Positions 53,266-61,731 are shown, counted from the first letter of the stretch. The stretch is DNA of 64,000 nucleotides from JALZKA01 sp963717635 (GCA_963717635.1 OY970347.1:2170001-2234000); one strand, 5' to 3'. Made by a program: numbers and translations. The notes: a model not told the origin generated them from the sequence alone.

Positions 53266-54420
53266 GTGAGAGGCTCGCGGCTGCGCATAGTGCTGCGACG
53301 GGGATTTGCGCTGGCGGTGCTCGCGGCGCTTGGCGCCGTCGGCTGGTTTCTGTTCGTGCGGGACTCAGGCGACGACGGCCGTGAGCGCTCCCGCATCCCC
53401 GGCGTCTCTGCCAAGGCGGGAGATCTGGTCCGTGGGCTCGATCGTGCAGGTCAGGTCGATCAGGTCCTGTTGCTCGGCTTCGACGGCATCGACGCGACCG
53501 CCCCGATCGTCGCGGAGGTTCGCAAGCGGCAGCTCGGCGGCGTCCTGGTCGGCCCGGAAAACGGCGCCTCTCCCGAGCTGCTGACCGGGCTCGAGCGAGC
53601 CGGGCGCTCCGGCGAGCGGATTCCCCCGTTGCTGGTCGCGGCCCAGGAGGGCGGCGTGTACCGCGCTTTCGGAGAGCTGCCGCCGGCGGAGCGCGCGATC
53701 GACATCGGCGACGAGGTGTCGCCCGAGCGCGCCCAGGCATGGGGCGCCGAGACGGCGCAGGCACTGGTTGACGCCGGCTTTGACCTCGACCTCTTCCCGG
53801 TCGCCGACGTCGCCACCCTCGACAGCCCGCTCGGCGGCCGCGCGTTCTCCGACGACAGCCTGCTGACGGCGGAGCTGACCGCGGCCGCGCTGCGGGGCTG
53901 CCAGGACGCTGGGCTCGCCTGCGCGCCGCTTCACTTCCCAGGTCTGGGCGCCGCCTCACAGGACGTCGCGGACGGCCCGGCGACGGTCAGCCTGGACGCG
54001 GCCTCGCTGGAAGCCCGAGACATCGAGCCGTTTCGCGCGGCGATCGCGGAGCGGGCACCGGCAATCGTGCTGTCGGTCGCGCTGTACTCGGCGTACGACG
54101 CCGTCACGCCGGGCGCGCTGGCGTCGGAGGTGGCCGACGAGCTGTTGCGCGGGCAGCTCCGCTTCAAGGGCGTGGCGATCACCGACGACCTCGGCGCCGG
54201 TGCGGTGAAGGCGACCTACCGGGTGCCGGATGCCGCGGTCGCGGCGCTGCAGGCGGGAGCGGACCTGCTGCAGATCGCCTCCGCCGATGATCAGCGTCGG
54301 GTCCGGGACACCGTGTTGGCCGCGGTCGAATCCGGCGAGCTGCCCGCGGAGCGTCTGGCCGAGGCGGCCGGCCGGGTGCTGGACTTGAAGCGGGAGCTCG
54401 GCCTGATCCCGGAGGAGTGA
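53266..54420 (+). CDS. Secreted or anchored glycoside hydrolase family 3-like protein
   Basis: This protein of 384 residues resembles the NagZ-type N-terminal domain of GH3 beta-N-acetylhexosaminidases. It begins with a membrane helix (RGFALAVLAALGAVGWFLFV). Barrel motifs are VLLLGFDG, GGVLVGPENG, PPLLVAAQEGGVYRAFG, LDLFPVADVATLDSPLGGRAF and FKGVAITDDLGAGAV, where TDDL fits the nucleophile segment. The usual KHFPGHG is LHFPGLG, and the following DSH loop reads QDVADG, so the acid/base His of NagZ enzymes is not seen. Activity is uncertain. The GTG at 53266 is chosen; a GTG 21 nt earlier is possible. Confidence 0.8.
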   Translation: MRGSRLRIVLRRGFALAVLAALGAVGWFLFVRDSGDDGRERSRIPGVSAKAGDLVRGLDRAGQVDQVLLLGFDGIDATAPIVAEVRKRQLGGVLVGPENGASPELLTGLERAGRSGERIPPLLVAAQEGGVYRAFGELPPAERAIDIGDEVSPERAQAWGAETAQALVDAGFDLDLFPVADVATLDSPLGGRAFSDDSLLTAELTAAALRGCQDAGLACAPLHFPGLGAASQDVADGPATVSLDAASLEARDIEPFRAAIAERAPAIVLSVALYSAYDAVTPGALASEVADELLRGQLRFKGVAITDDLGAGAVKATYRVPDAAVAALQAGADLLQIASADDQRRVRDTVLAAVESGELPAERLAEAAGRVLDLKRELGLIPEE

Positions 54421-54461
54421 TCCCGGAGGGGTAGGCGCGCTTGCTCGTCAACCACCCAAAG

Positions 54462-54555
54462 CGCTTTCGGCGAAACCCTGCAGCCGATCCTGCAGGAGGT
54501 CGGCATCACCGACCCGCCCGAGCTCTACCCAGCACAGGTGTTTGTCTCGGCCTGA
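54462..54555 (+). pseudogene. Possible 31-codon C-terminal remnant of an unknown gene
   Basis: The spacer after the GH3-like gene contains an open reading without a start. It reads SAFGETLQPILQEVGI followed by TDPPELYPAQVFVSA and ends at TGA 54555. The codon pattern looks protein-like (mostly G/C third positions), but I recognise no family. It may be the degraded tail of a lost gene. The rest of the 199-bp spacer holds only the PadR operator. Confidence 0.3.
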
Positions 54556-54592
54556 CGCCGAGCGTCCGTGTGACGCTCATCACACATAGACC

Positions 54593-54618
54593 TATCGGTG
54601 CGATATATCGTGCCGATA
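54593..54618 (+). promoter_or_regulatory. Two tandem palindromes, candidate PadR operator
   Basis: Two 13-bp palindromes abut directly: TATCGgtgCGATA (54593-54605) and TATCGtgcCGATA (54606-54618). The whole 28-bp region 54592-54619 is a near-perfect dyad. It ends one base before the padR ATG and contains TATCGT 8 nt upstream of it, so a bound repressor would cover the -10 region. Autoregulation by PadR is inferred. Confidence 0.7.
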
Positions 54619-54619
54619 G

Positions 54620-55141
54620 ATGGAACTCTCAGCGACAGGACGCGTCATCCTCGGGATGTTGGCCGTCGAGCCGCGCTCGGGCTACGACATCAAGACGGTC
54701 GTCGATCGCTCGACCCGGTTCTTCTGGGCGGCGAGCTACGGCCAGATCTACCCGGAGCTGAAGCGCCTCGCCGAGCAGGGCTTGGTCGAGGCCGATGCCG
54801 AGCAGGGCGGACGCCGGCGCACGACCCACCGGATCACCGACGCGGGACGCGATGCGCTCGCGAAGTGGATCCGTGACCCCGAACTGACCCAGGAGATGCG
54901 CGACGAGGGGCTCTTGAAGCTCTTCTTCGCCGGCCTTCTGGAGCGCGACGACGCGATCGCCGTGCTCGCGGCGACCCGGGAGCACCATCTCGAGAAGCTG
55001 AACCGGCTCCGTGAGATCGAGCCGTATGCCGCCGCCACCGAGCGCTTCGGACCGCACGCGGTCCTGCGTTACGGGCTGGGGATGAGCGAGTTCGCGGTCC
55101 GCTGGTGCGACGAGAACATCAAGAGATTGGAGAAGGACTGA
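54620..55141 (+). CDS. PadR-family transcriptional regulator
   Basis: This 173-residue PadR regulator has the typical winged helix: LGMLAVEPRSGYDIKTVVDRSTRFFWAASYGQIYPELKRLAEQGLVEAD. The RRTTHRITDAGRDALAKWI wing and a C-terminal dimerisation domain (LLERDDAIAVLAATREHHLEKLNRLREI) follow. PadR proteins typically repress a neighbouring exporter. The MMPL gene starts with one base overlap to its stop (TGATG), so regulator and exporter are cotranscribed and coupled. The tandem TATCG palindromes upstream are the likely binding site. Confidence 0.93.
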   Translation: MELSATGRVILGMLAVEPRSGYDIKTVVDRSTRFFWAASYGQIYPELKRLAEQGLVEADAEQGGRRRTTHRITDAGRDALAKWIRDPELTQEMRDEGLLKLFFAGLLERDDAIAVLAATREHHLEKLNRLREIEPYAAATERFGPHAVLRYGLGMSEFAVRWCDENIKRLEKD

Positions 55142-57240
55142 TGCTGGAGCGACTCGCGAACCTGACCGGATCGAGGCCCAAGCTGGTGCTGGCTCTGACC
55201 CTGGTGCTGTTCGCGGTGGCGGGCGCGTTCGGCTCGGGCGTCGCCGACCGGCTTGACCCGTACGCCGCGGACGACCCGGATACCGAAAGCGTGATCGCGG
55301 AGCGGCAGCTCGAGGACGCCGGCTTCCGGCAGACCGAGGCCGTGGTGTTGATCCAGGGGGCGGACCCGTCCACCACCGCAGGCGCCGAGCAGATCGGAGC
55401 CATCGCCCAGCAGGTCGCCCACGTAAGGGGCGTTCGCGCCGTCAACGGTTTCCTGGAGACCAAGGACCGCGCGTTCGTCTCGCGCAGCGGCGACGCGACA
55501 TACCTCGCTGTCCAGTTCGACGCTACGAAGGACGACGAGGTCCAGGACGCCGGCGAGGCGCTGGTCGCGGCGCTCGAGGGCGAAGCCGGAGTCAGCGTCG
55601 GCGGCAATGCCGTCGCCCAGCTGCAGGTCAACGAGAAGGTTGAATCCGACCTTCAGCGCGCAGAGCTGATCGCGTTCCCGATCCTGTTCCTGCTGTCGCT
55701 GCTGTTCTTCCGCAGCCTTGTGGCTGCCGCGCTGCCGCTCCTGATCGGCGCTCTGGCGATCGTCAGCACGATGCTGCTGCTGACCCTCGCCAGCGAGCTG
55801 ACGTCGGTCTCGATCTTCGCGCTCAATCTGGTCACCGGGCTTGGCCTCGGGCTCGCGATCGACTACAGCCTGTTCGTCGTCTCGCGCTATCGCGAAGAGC
55901 TTGCCCGCTCAGGAGCGGGCCTCACGGCACTGCGCCGAACGATGGCAACCGCCGGGCGCACGGTCCTGTATTCGTCGCTGACCGTCGCGGCTTCGCTGGC
56001 CGCGCTGACGGTGTTCCCGCAGAACTTCCTGCGATCGATGGGCATCGGCGGCACCCTGGTTGCGCTGGCCGCCGCCCTGATCGCGTTGACCGTGCTGCCC
56101 GCCGTGCTGGCTCTGCTCGGCGAACGGGTCAACTCGTTGTCCCCGAAGTTCCTCCATCGCCGCGCGGAGGCAGACGCGCGCCCCGCGAGCGCGGGCTTCT
56201 GGTACCGGCTCTCGCGCACGGTCATGCGAATCCCGGGCCGGATCGCGCTCGCCAGCGCGGCCTTCCTGATCGCGCTCGGCATCCCCTTCTTCTCGATCGA
56301 GTTCACCTCGGTGGACGCTCAGGTCCTCCCGTCGTCGGCCAGCGCCCGTCAGGTCGACAACGTTCTGCGCGCCGACTTCCCGCCCTTCCGCGACACCCCG
56401 ATCCAGCTCGCGGTCAGCGGCAACCGCGACACCGTCGAAAAGACCGCGGACCAGGCCGTCGACATGGCCGGCGTCGAATCGGTGAGCCCTCCCCAGCGAG
56501 TGACTGACGACCTCTGGGCCGTTCAGGTGGTCTCCTCCGCCCCACCGCTCGACCAGTCGAGCCAGGACCTGGTGGCGGACCTCCGCGGCCTGTCCGGAAA
56601 CACGCTGGTCAGCGGCTTCTCCGCAGGGTTCGTGGACCTCCAAGACAGCCTCGTGGAACACCTGCCGCTGGTGCTCGCGCTGGTCGCCGCAGCAACCTTC
56701 GCCGTTCTGTTCTTGATGACCGGGTCGGTGATCCTGCCGATCAAGCAACTCGTGATGAACCTGCTCGGCCTGAGCGCCGTGTTCGGGATCCTGGTGCTGA
56801 TCTTCCAGGACGGGCGCTTCGAGGATCTGCTCGGCTACACCAGTCAGGGCGGTCTCGAGTCCACCCAGCCGCTGCTGCTGTTCGCGGTCGCCTTCGGGCT
56901 CTCAACGGACTACGGCGTGTTCCTTCTGTCGCGGATCAAGGAGGCCCGCGACGGGGGCGCATCCGATTCCGAGTCCGTGGCGATCGGCCTCGAACGAACC
57001 GGCCGGATCGTGACCGCCGCGGCGGTGCTGTTCTGCATCGCGATCGGCGCCTTCGTGACGTCGGAGATCATCTTCATCAAGCAGCTGGGGCTCGGCACGG
57101 CGATCGCGGTCCTGATCGACGCCACCATCATCCGCGCGCTACTGGTGCCGTCGCTCATGGCGATGCTCGGCAAGTGGAACTGGTGGGCGCCGGCGCCGTT
57201 GCGGCGCGTGCACGAGCGGCTCGGGCTGAGCGAGACCTAA
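55141..57240 (+). CDS. MMPL/RND-family exporter regulated by PadR
   Basis: This MMPL transporter has 699 residues. Its first helix is PKLVLALTLVLFAVAGAFG. Two extracytoplasmic domains follow, and two helix bundles with LGLGLAIDYSLFVVSRYREE and FAVAFGLSTDYGVFLLSRIKEA. The DY pairs are the predicted proton-relay positions. The sequence differs clearly from the other MMPL protein in this window. Export of a hydrophobic compound sensed by PadR is likely. The ATG at 55141 is preferred to an in-frame start inside padR. The stop TAA lies in CTAA shared with recR. Confidence 0.93.
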   Translation: MLERLANLTGSRPKLVLALTLVLFAVAGAFGSGVADRLDPYAADDPDTESVIAERQLEDAGFRQTEAVVLIQGADPSTTAGAEQIGAIAQQVAHVRGVRAVNGFLETKDRAFVSRSGDATYLAVQFDATKDDEVQDAGEALVAALEGEAGVSVGGNAVAQLQVNEKVESDLQRAELIAFPILFLLSLLFFRSLVAAALPLLIGALAIVSTMLLLTLASELTSVSIFALNLVTGLGLGLAIDYSLFVVSRYREELARSGAGLTALRRTMATAGRTVLYSSLTVAASLAALTVFPQNFLRSMGIGGTLVALAAALIALTVLPAVLALLGERVNSLSPKFLHRRAEADARPASAGFWYRLSRTVMRIPGRIALASAAFLIALGIPFFSIEFTSVDAQVLPSSASARQVDNVLRADFPPFRDTPIQLAVSGNRDTVEKTADQAVDMAGVESVSPPQRVTDDLWAVQVVSSAPPLDQSSQDLVADLRGLSGNTLVSGFSAGFVDLQDSLVEHLPLVLALVAAATFAVLFLMTGSVILPIKQLVMNLLGLSAVFGILVLIFQDGRFEDLLGYTSQGGLESTQPLLLFAVAFGLSTDYGVFLLSRIKEARDGGASDSESVAIGLERTGRIVTAAAVLFCIAIGAFVTSEIIFIKQLGLGTAIAVLIDATIIRALLVPSLMAMLGKWNWWAPAPLRRVHERLGLSET

Positions 57241-57830
57241 TCGAGCGTTCGCCGGCCCGCGAACGCGCGGCCGAGGGTGACCTCGTCCGCGTGCTCGAGG
57301 TCGGCGCCGACCGGCAGGCCGCTGGCGAGGCGGGTGACCTGCGCCTTACCGCGCAGGAGCTCGGCGATGTGGATCGCGGTCGCCTCGCCGGTGGTCGTCG
57401 GGTTGGTCGCGAGGACGACCTCGGTCACCTCGCCGTTCGCGACCCGGGCGACCAGCTCGGTGATCTTGAGGTCGTCGGGGTCGATCCCGTCGATCGGCGA
57501 AAGCGCGCCGCCGAGCACGTGGTAGAGGCCGCGAAACTCGTGCGTGCGCTCGATCGGGATCACGTCCTGCGGCTCCTCGACGACGCAGATCACGGCGCGG
57601 TCGCGGCGCTGGTCCTCGCAGATCCGGCAGCGTGGCCCCTCGGCGAGGTTGAAGCAGACCTCGCAGAGGCCGACCTTCTCCTTGACCTCACGGATCGCCT
57701 CGGCCAGGGCCAGCGCGTCCTCGTCGGAGGAGCGCAGCACGTAAAAGGCGAGGCGCTGAGCGGTGCGCTGGCCGATGCCGGGAAGCTTGGCCAGCTCGGC
57801 GATCAGCCGCTGGATCGGCTGTGCGTACAA
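57237..57830 (-). CDS. recR: Recombination protein RecR
   Basis: This 197-residue RecR acts with RecF and RecO in recombinational repair. It has the helix-hairpin-helix LAKLPGIGQRTAQRLAFYVL, a zinc finger CEVCFNLAEGPRCRIC and the Toprim domain VICVVEEPQDVIPIERT. LGGALSPIDGIDPDDL and the C-terminal Walker-like region TNPTTTGEATAIHIA follow. The start is a TTG (MYAQPIQRLI), 7 nt after the ybaB stop. The order dnaX-ybaB-recR is conserved in many bacteria, so the three genes form one operon. Confidence 0.97.
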   Translation of the reverse strand: MYAQPIQRLIAELAKLPGIGQRTAQRLAFYVLRSSDEDALALAEAIREVKEKVGLCEVCFNLAEGPRCRICEDQRRDRAVICVVEEPQDVIPIERTHEFRGLYHVLGGALSPIDGIDPDDLKITELVARVANGEVTEVVLATNPTTTGEATAIHIAELLRGKAQVTRLASGLPVGADLEHADEVTLGRAFAGRRTLD

Positions 57831-57837
57831 CCCGCCG

Positions 57838-58191
57838 TTACATCCCCGGGAGGCTGAGACCGCCCGGGCCGCCCAATCCCCCGGTGACGCCGCCGAGCTT
57901 CGACGAGGCCAGCTCCTGCGCGGCGCGGATGCCCTCGTTGACCGCGGCCAGGACCATGTCCTGGAGCAGCTCGGGATCCTCGGGGTCGATCGCCTCAGGG
58001 TCGATCGTCAATTCGAGCAGGCGCAGGTCACCGCTGACCTTGACCTTGACCATGCCGCCGCCGGCGCTGGCATCGACGACCTCGTCCTTCAGCTTCTCCT
58101 GGGCATCGACCATGTCCGCCTGCATCTGCTGGACCTGCTTCATCATCGCGTTCAGATCGAGCCCGCCCGGGCCGCCCTGGGGCCGTGTCAT
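57838..58191 (-). CDS. YbaB/EbfC-family nucleoid-associated protein
   Basis: This 117-residue YbaB/EbfC DNA-binding protein has the core MKQVQQMQADMVDAQEKLKDEVVDASAGGGMVKVKVSGDLRLLELTIDPEAIDPEDPELLQDMVLAAVNEGIRAA region split by Gly turns. Gly-rich ends (GGPGGLDLN and GGLGGPGGLSLPGM) flank it. Family members bind DNA as homodimers with tweezers-like shape. The ATG overlaps the dnaX stop (ATGA). recR follows 7 nt later. Confidence 0.94.
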   Translation of the reverse strand: MTRPQGGPGGLDLNAMMKQVQQMQADMVDAQEKLKDEVVDASAGGGMVKVKVSGDLRLLELTIDPEAIDPEDPELLQDMVLAAVNEGIRAAQELASSKLGGVTGGLGGPGGLSLPGM

Positions 58192-59924
58192 GCCGCCGCC
58201 TCTCCGGTGTCGATTCCCGGGCTCGCATCGAGCCCGGCGTCCATGCCTGAGGCGCCGGCGTCGCCGCCGTCGGCTGCCGCACTCACCTCGAACTCCTCGC
58301 CGTCGAACGCGTTCTTGAACTGCTCGAACAGCTCGTCCGGGCTCAGCTCCGCGTCCGGGGCGGCATCGGCGTCGTCGCCTTCCAAGAGCACGTAGACCGG
58401 TCGCAGCCGCTCGCCGACGATCGTCTTCACCGCGTTGGCGACGCTGTCGCGGGCCTCCGCCGCCTCGGCCTTGCGCTTGTTGAAGCCGGCGCTGACCGGA
58501 AATCCCACCTGCACGACGGCCTGCTCGACGTCAACCGCGATCGGCCGGGCCACCGACAATGCGTGCGAGAGGAGGTCGGAGCCCTGCTCGCGGACCTGGT
58601 CCATGACGGCTGGCCAAAGTCCGACGAGCTTCTCGAGGTCGAGCGCCTCCGTCTTCGGCGCGGGCGGCTCCGGTTCAGGAAGTTCGGGCTCTGGTCTCGC
58701 CTCGGGCTTGGCGGCCGGGGCCTCGGGATCGGGGGCGGGGACCTCGGGCGTCGAGGCGGCCGGGGCTTCGCCGCCGCCCTGCGCGCTCTCCAGACGCTCG
58801 AGCCGCTGCGCGAACGCCTCGCGGCTCGGATCGAGCTGCGGCCGGGCAGCGCGCAGGAGCGCCAGCTCCATGGTCATGCGCGGCTCGTCGCCCTCGCGGA
58901 TCGCGGTCAGCGCCGCGGCGACCGCGTCGATCGCCCGGGTCAGCCCTAGGTCCGTAAAGGACTCGGCCTGGGCCTGCATCCGCTCAGGCTCGGCCGCGGT
59001 GAGGTCGTCCTCCCCGAACGCTTCCCCGGCTGCGCGGCGCACCAGGAGCTGGCGCAGGTGGGCCAGCAGGTCGCGCCCGAACTGGGCGACGTCGCGGCCG
59101 GAGCGGGCAAGACGCTCGCTCACCTCGAGCGTGGCGCGTCCGTGGCCGCCGGCGATTGCGTCGGCGGCGGCGAGAATAAGCGCCGAATCGGCGACCCCGA
59201 GGACGGCGAGGACGTCGTCGGTCTCGATCCGCTTGCCTCCGTATGCGACCAGCTGATCCAGGGTGCTGAGCGCGTCGCGGAAGCTGCCCGAGGCCGAGCG
59301 TGCGACCGCTCCGACCGCACCATCCGCGATCTCGATCGACTCGGCCGCGGCGACTCGGCGTACGACTTCCGCGATCTGCTCCGGAGCGGGGCGCTGAAAG
59401 TCGAAACGCTGGCAGCGGTCGACGATCGTCGGCATCACCTTGTGGGGCTCGGTCGTCGCCAGCACGAAGACCGTCGACGGCGGCGGCTCCTCCAAGGTCT
59501 TGAGGAATGCGTTCCAAGCCTCGCGCGTGAGCATGTGGGCCTCGTCGAGGATGTAGACCTTCCACTTGCCGGACGCCGCGACGAAGCCGACGCGGTCGCG
59601 CAGCTCACGGATGTCGTCCACGGACCGGTTCGACGCCGCGTCCATCTCGATCACGTCCATCGACGTCCCGGCGGCGATCGTCGTGCAGGACTCGCACTCG
59701 CCACAGGGCTCGAGCGTGGGGCCGTTCACGCAGTTGAGCGACCGCGCGAGGATCTTGGCCAGCGAGGTCTTGCCGGTCCCGCGCGAGCCGACGAACAGGT
59801 AGGCGTGGTGGACCCGGTCGCGCTCGATCGCGTTCGAGAGGGTGCGGACAACGTGTTCCTGGCCGACCACCTGGGCGAAGCTCTGAGGCCGGTGGCGGCG
59901 GTAGAGGGACTGCTGGGCGGACAC
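58188..59924 (-). CDS. dnaX: DNA polymerase III subunits gamma/tau
   Basis: This clamp-loader subunit has 578 residues. It shows YRRHRPQSFAQVVGQEHVV, Walker A in GSRGTGKTSLAK, zinc Cys in CGECESC and Walker B/DEAD-like VYILDEAHML. EEPPPSTVFVLATTEPHK and the sensor-type DRCQRFDF follow. A Pro/Glu/Ala-rich linker (about 390-450) leads to a C-terminal tau-like domain. The start is GTG 59924; the reading upstream is not protein-like. No A-rich slippery heptamer for gamma frameshifting was found. It begins the dnaX-ybaB-recR operon. Confidence 0.96.
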   Translation of the reverse strand: MSAQQSLYRRHRPQSFAQVVGQEHVVRTLSNAIERDRVHHAYLFVGSRGTGKTSLAKILARSLNCVNGPTLEPCGECESCTTIAAGTSMDVIEMDAASNRSVDDIRELRDRVGFVAASGKWKVYILDEAHMLTREAWNAFLKTLEEPPPSTVFVLATTEPHKVMPTIVDRCQRFDFQRPAPEQIAEVVRRVAAAESIEIADGAVGAVARSASGSFRDALSTLDQLVAYGGKRIETDDVLAVLGVADSALILAAADAIAGGHGRATLEVSERLARSGRDVAQFGRDLLAHLRQLLVRRAAGEAFGEDDLTAAEPERMQAQAESFTDLGLTRAIDAVAAALTAIREGDEPRMTMELALLRAARPQLDPSREAFAQRLERLESAQGGGEAPAASTPEVPAPDPEAPAAKPEARPEPELPEPEPPAPKTEALDLEKLVGLWPAVMDQVREQGSDLLSHALSVARPIAVDVEQAVVQVGFPVSAGFNKRKAEAAEARDSVANAVKTIVGERLRPVYVLLEGDDADAAPDAELSPDELFEQFKNAFDGEEFEVSAAADGGDAGASGMDAGLDASPGIDTGEAAA

Positions 59925-60028
59925 TGCGATCGAGTCTAACGGTGGCTTTGGGGGAACCTTTTCGGGGCGGACGTCCAATCCCGCAGCTTGGGCTCAAGGC
60001 GAGCGGCCGAGCGGCCGAAGTCAATGAC

Positions 60029-60667
60029 ATGTCACGAACGAGTGCCAGGGGGGCGCTCGCGGGGACGCTCGTCGCCCTGCTGGCCCTCAGCGCATCCGCT
60101 GCCGCGGGCGGCCTCTCGCCGAACCCCGCCAACGACCCGCGGCTTGTCGACAGGCCGATCGAGGGCTTCCGCTATGACGATGGCGCGCGCTGTCGCGACC
60201 GGCCCACCCGCGGCATCAAGGCGCTCGAGGACTGGCTCGGCGACAACGTCCGAGGGACCTCCTGGGGCATCATGCGCTGTGAGCGCCTGCGCGGTGCCGG
60301 CTTCAGCCTCCACTCCGAGGGCAGGGCGATCGACTGGCACCTCGACGCCCGCAAGGGCAAGGAGCGGCGGACGGCTAAGCGCCTGATCCGGACGCTGCTC
60401 GCGTCGGACCGCAACGGCGAGCCGGCGGCGCTCGCCCGACGGATGGGCGTCCAGGGTCTGATCTTCGACTGTAGGTCGTGGTGGTCCGGACAGGACGGGC
60501 TCGGTGACTACTCCTACTGCTACCGCCCGAACGGCAAGAAGCGCCACGGCCTCGACCCCACCCAGGCGCACATCGACCATGTCCACATCGAGCTGAACTG
60601 GCCCGGAGCGCGCAAGCGCACCAGCTTCTGGCGCAGCCCTCTGGCCCGTGCAGGGTCGCGCCCATAA
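60029..60667 (+). CDS. Secreted M15-like (D-Ala-D-Ala carboxypeptidase-fold) protein
   Basis: This exported protein of 212 residues has a signal peptide (SARGALAGTLVALLALSASAAAG). The zinc-site motifs of the M15/VanY fold are SLHSEGRAIDWHLDA (SxHxxGxAxD) and HIDHVHIEL (second His set). The intervening region is short and contains two or three Cys (ARCRDR, IMRCERL, DCRSWW, YSYCYRP) that may form disulfides. The substrate is probably a peptidoglycan peptide, but a non-catalytic role is possible. A similar gene follows 17 nt after its stop. Confidence 0.75.
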   Translation: MSRTSARGALAGTLVALLALSASAAAGGLSPNPANDPRLVDRPIEGFRYDDGARCRDRPTRGIKALEDWLGDNVRGTSWGIMRCERLRGAGFSLHSEGRAIDWHLDARKGKERRTAKRLIRTLLASDRNGEPAALARRMGVQGLIFDCRSWWSGQDGLGDYSYCYRPNGKKRHGLDPTQAHIDHVHIELNWPGARKRTSFWRSPLARAGSRP

Positions 60668-60684
60668 CCACGTGTCCCCTTGAG

Positions 60685-61407
60685 ATGAAGGAATCGAGGC
60701 CCGATGATCGACGCGTGGGGACCGCAGGGACATCTGGATCGCTCCGCCGCGCGCTGCTGGCGCTGACCGTGGTCGCGCTGGTGGTCGGGACCGTCGCGAT
60801 TGCGACCGGCGCGATGCGGAGCGTCAAGCTCGGCCCGCGGCTGTGCGAGACGACCGGCGGCGGGCGCTTCGTCAGGATCCCCGACTTTCGCGGCGAGAAG
60901 ATCGACCGCCGGCTGCTGGACGACGTCGCCTATATGCGCGAGCGCTGGAAGATCTTCATCACCGACGGATACTCGCTCGACCCGGTGCACTCCCGCAACG
61001 GCGAGCACCCGATCGGGCTCGCCCTCGACATCGTCCCCGACTTCGCCAACGGCGGCAATTGGAGGCGAATCACCCGGCTGGCCGGGTGGGCGGAGCCGAG
61101 GCAGGACAAGCCGCGCCCGCCCTTCCGCTGGGTCGGCTACAACGGCGACGCCGGCCACGGCCGCGGCCACCACCTGCACCTCTCGTTCGCCCATTCGCCC
61201 ACGCGCTACAACAGGGTCGCCAGGATGATGCAGAGCCTCAAGTGCCCGGGCTCGACGCCGAAGGAGCCGAAGGGCGGCGACAAGGGCACCGGAGCCGGAA
61301 GCGGCACCGGCGGAGCGGGCTCGGGCGGCGTCGGCTACTCGCGCCGGGACATCGAGCGCGTACGGCCTGAGAATGGCGGCATCGGCGTCCACCGCGCGCA
61401 CGGCTGA
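60685..61407 (+). CDS. Second M15-like secreted protein
   Basis: This 240-residue protein has one N-terminal hydrophobic segment (LRRALLALTVVALVVGTVAI). Its M15-like metal motifs read EHPIGLALDIVPD (the first His and Asp) and GHGRGHHLHLSF (later His). It also shows FITDGYSLDP, the family's ITSGYR-like strand. A Gly/Ser/Thr-rich low-complexity stretch (about 190-215) and a basic tail end it. It is distantly similar to its upstream neighbour. Together they probably form a cell-wall unit. The start is ATG 60685; a GTG at 60715 is possible. It ends 22 bp before the SRP RNA gene. Confidence 0.7.
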   Translation: MKESRPDDRRVGTAGTSGSLRRALLALTVVALVVGTVAIATGAMRSVKLGPRLCETTGGGRFVRIPDFRGEKIDRRLLDDVAYMRERWKIFITDGYSLDPVHSRNGEHPIGLALDIVPDFANGGNWRRITRLAGWAEPRQDKPRPPFRWVGYNGDAGHGRGHHLHLSFAHSPTRYNRVARMMQSLKCPGSTPKEPKGGDKGTGAGSGTGGAGSGGVGYSRRDIERVRPENGGIGVHRAHG

Positions 61408-61429
61408 GCGCGGCCGCAAGATCAAGGCA

Positions 61430-61707
61430 GCGGACCGTGCGGGCCCGCCCTTGAGAGTGGTCTCCGGGCGTTCCCGCCGTGGCCGGCTCGGGTCAGGCCT
61501 ATCCGTGGCGCTTGCTCGCTACCGCTTAAGGCTGCTTCCTTCCGGACCTGACCTGATTCACGGGCGCTCATCGCACGGGACCTGACCGTCAACACCAACC
61601 AGCGACGTACTGGCCCCGAAGGCCACGACCCTCGGGTGGGCGTTCAGCCCCGCTAGAGCGGATTGCGGGTACAGGGCACCGCTAGCGCCCCGCCTAGCAC
61701 GGTCCGC
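61430..61707 (-). ncRNA. ffs: Signal recognition particle RNA, bacterial large type (with Alu domain)
   Basis: The apical helix 8 core on the minus strand holds CCGGAAGGAAGCAGCC, preceded by GGTCAGGT, the invariant SRP RNA motif for Ffh binding. The ends GCGGACCGTG (5', 61707-61698) and CACGGTCCGC (3', 61439-61430) pair perfectly over 10 bp. Between them lie GTGCTAGGCGGGG, TAGCGGTGCCCTGTACCCGC and CAATCCGCTCTAGC, which match the Alu domain of the Bacillus scRNA. The gene is about 278 nt, not the roughly 100-nt 4.5S form. TAGGAT 5 nt upstream may be its -10 box. Confidence 0.93.
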
Positions 61708-61731
61708 ACCGGATCCTAGCGCGGGTCGCCC

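Noticed and set aside
58188..59924. Programmed frameshift producing a gamma form of DnaX
   Set aside because: No A-rich slippery heptamer or adjacent hairpin was seen in this GC-rich gene.
61491..61587. Short 4.5S-type SRP RNA of 97 nt
   Set aside because: Its ends (GGTCAGG/CCTGACC) do pair, but the flanking Alu-domain sequence and the 10-bp outer helix support the large form.
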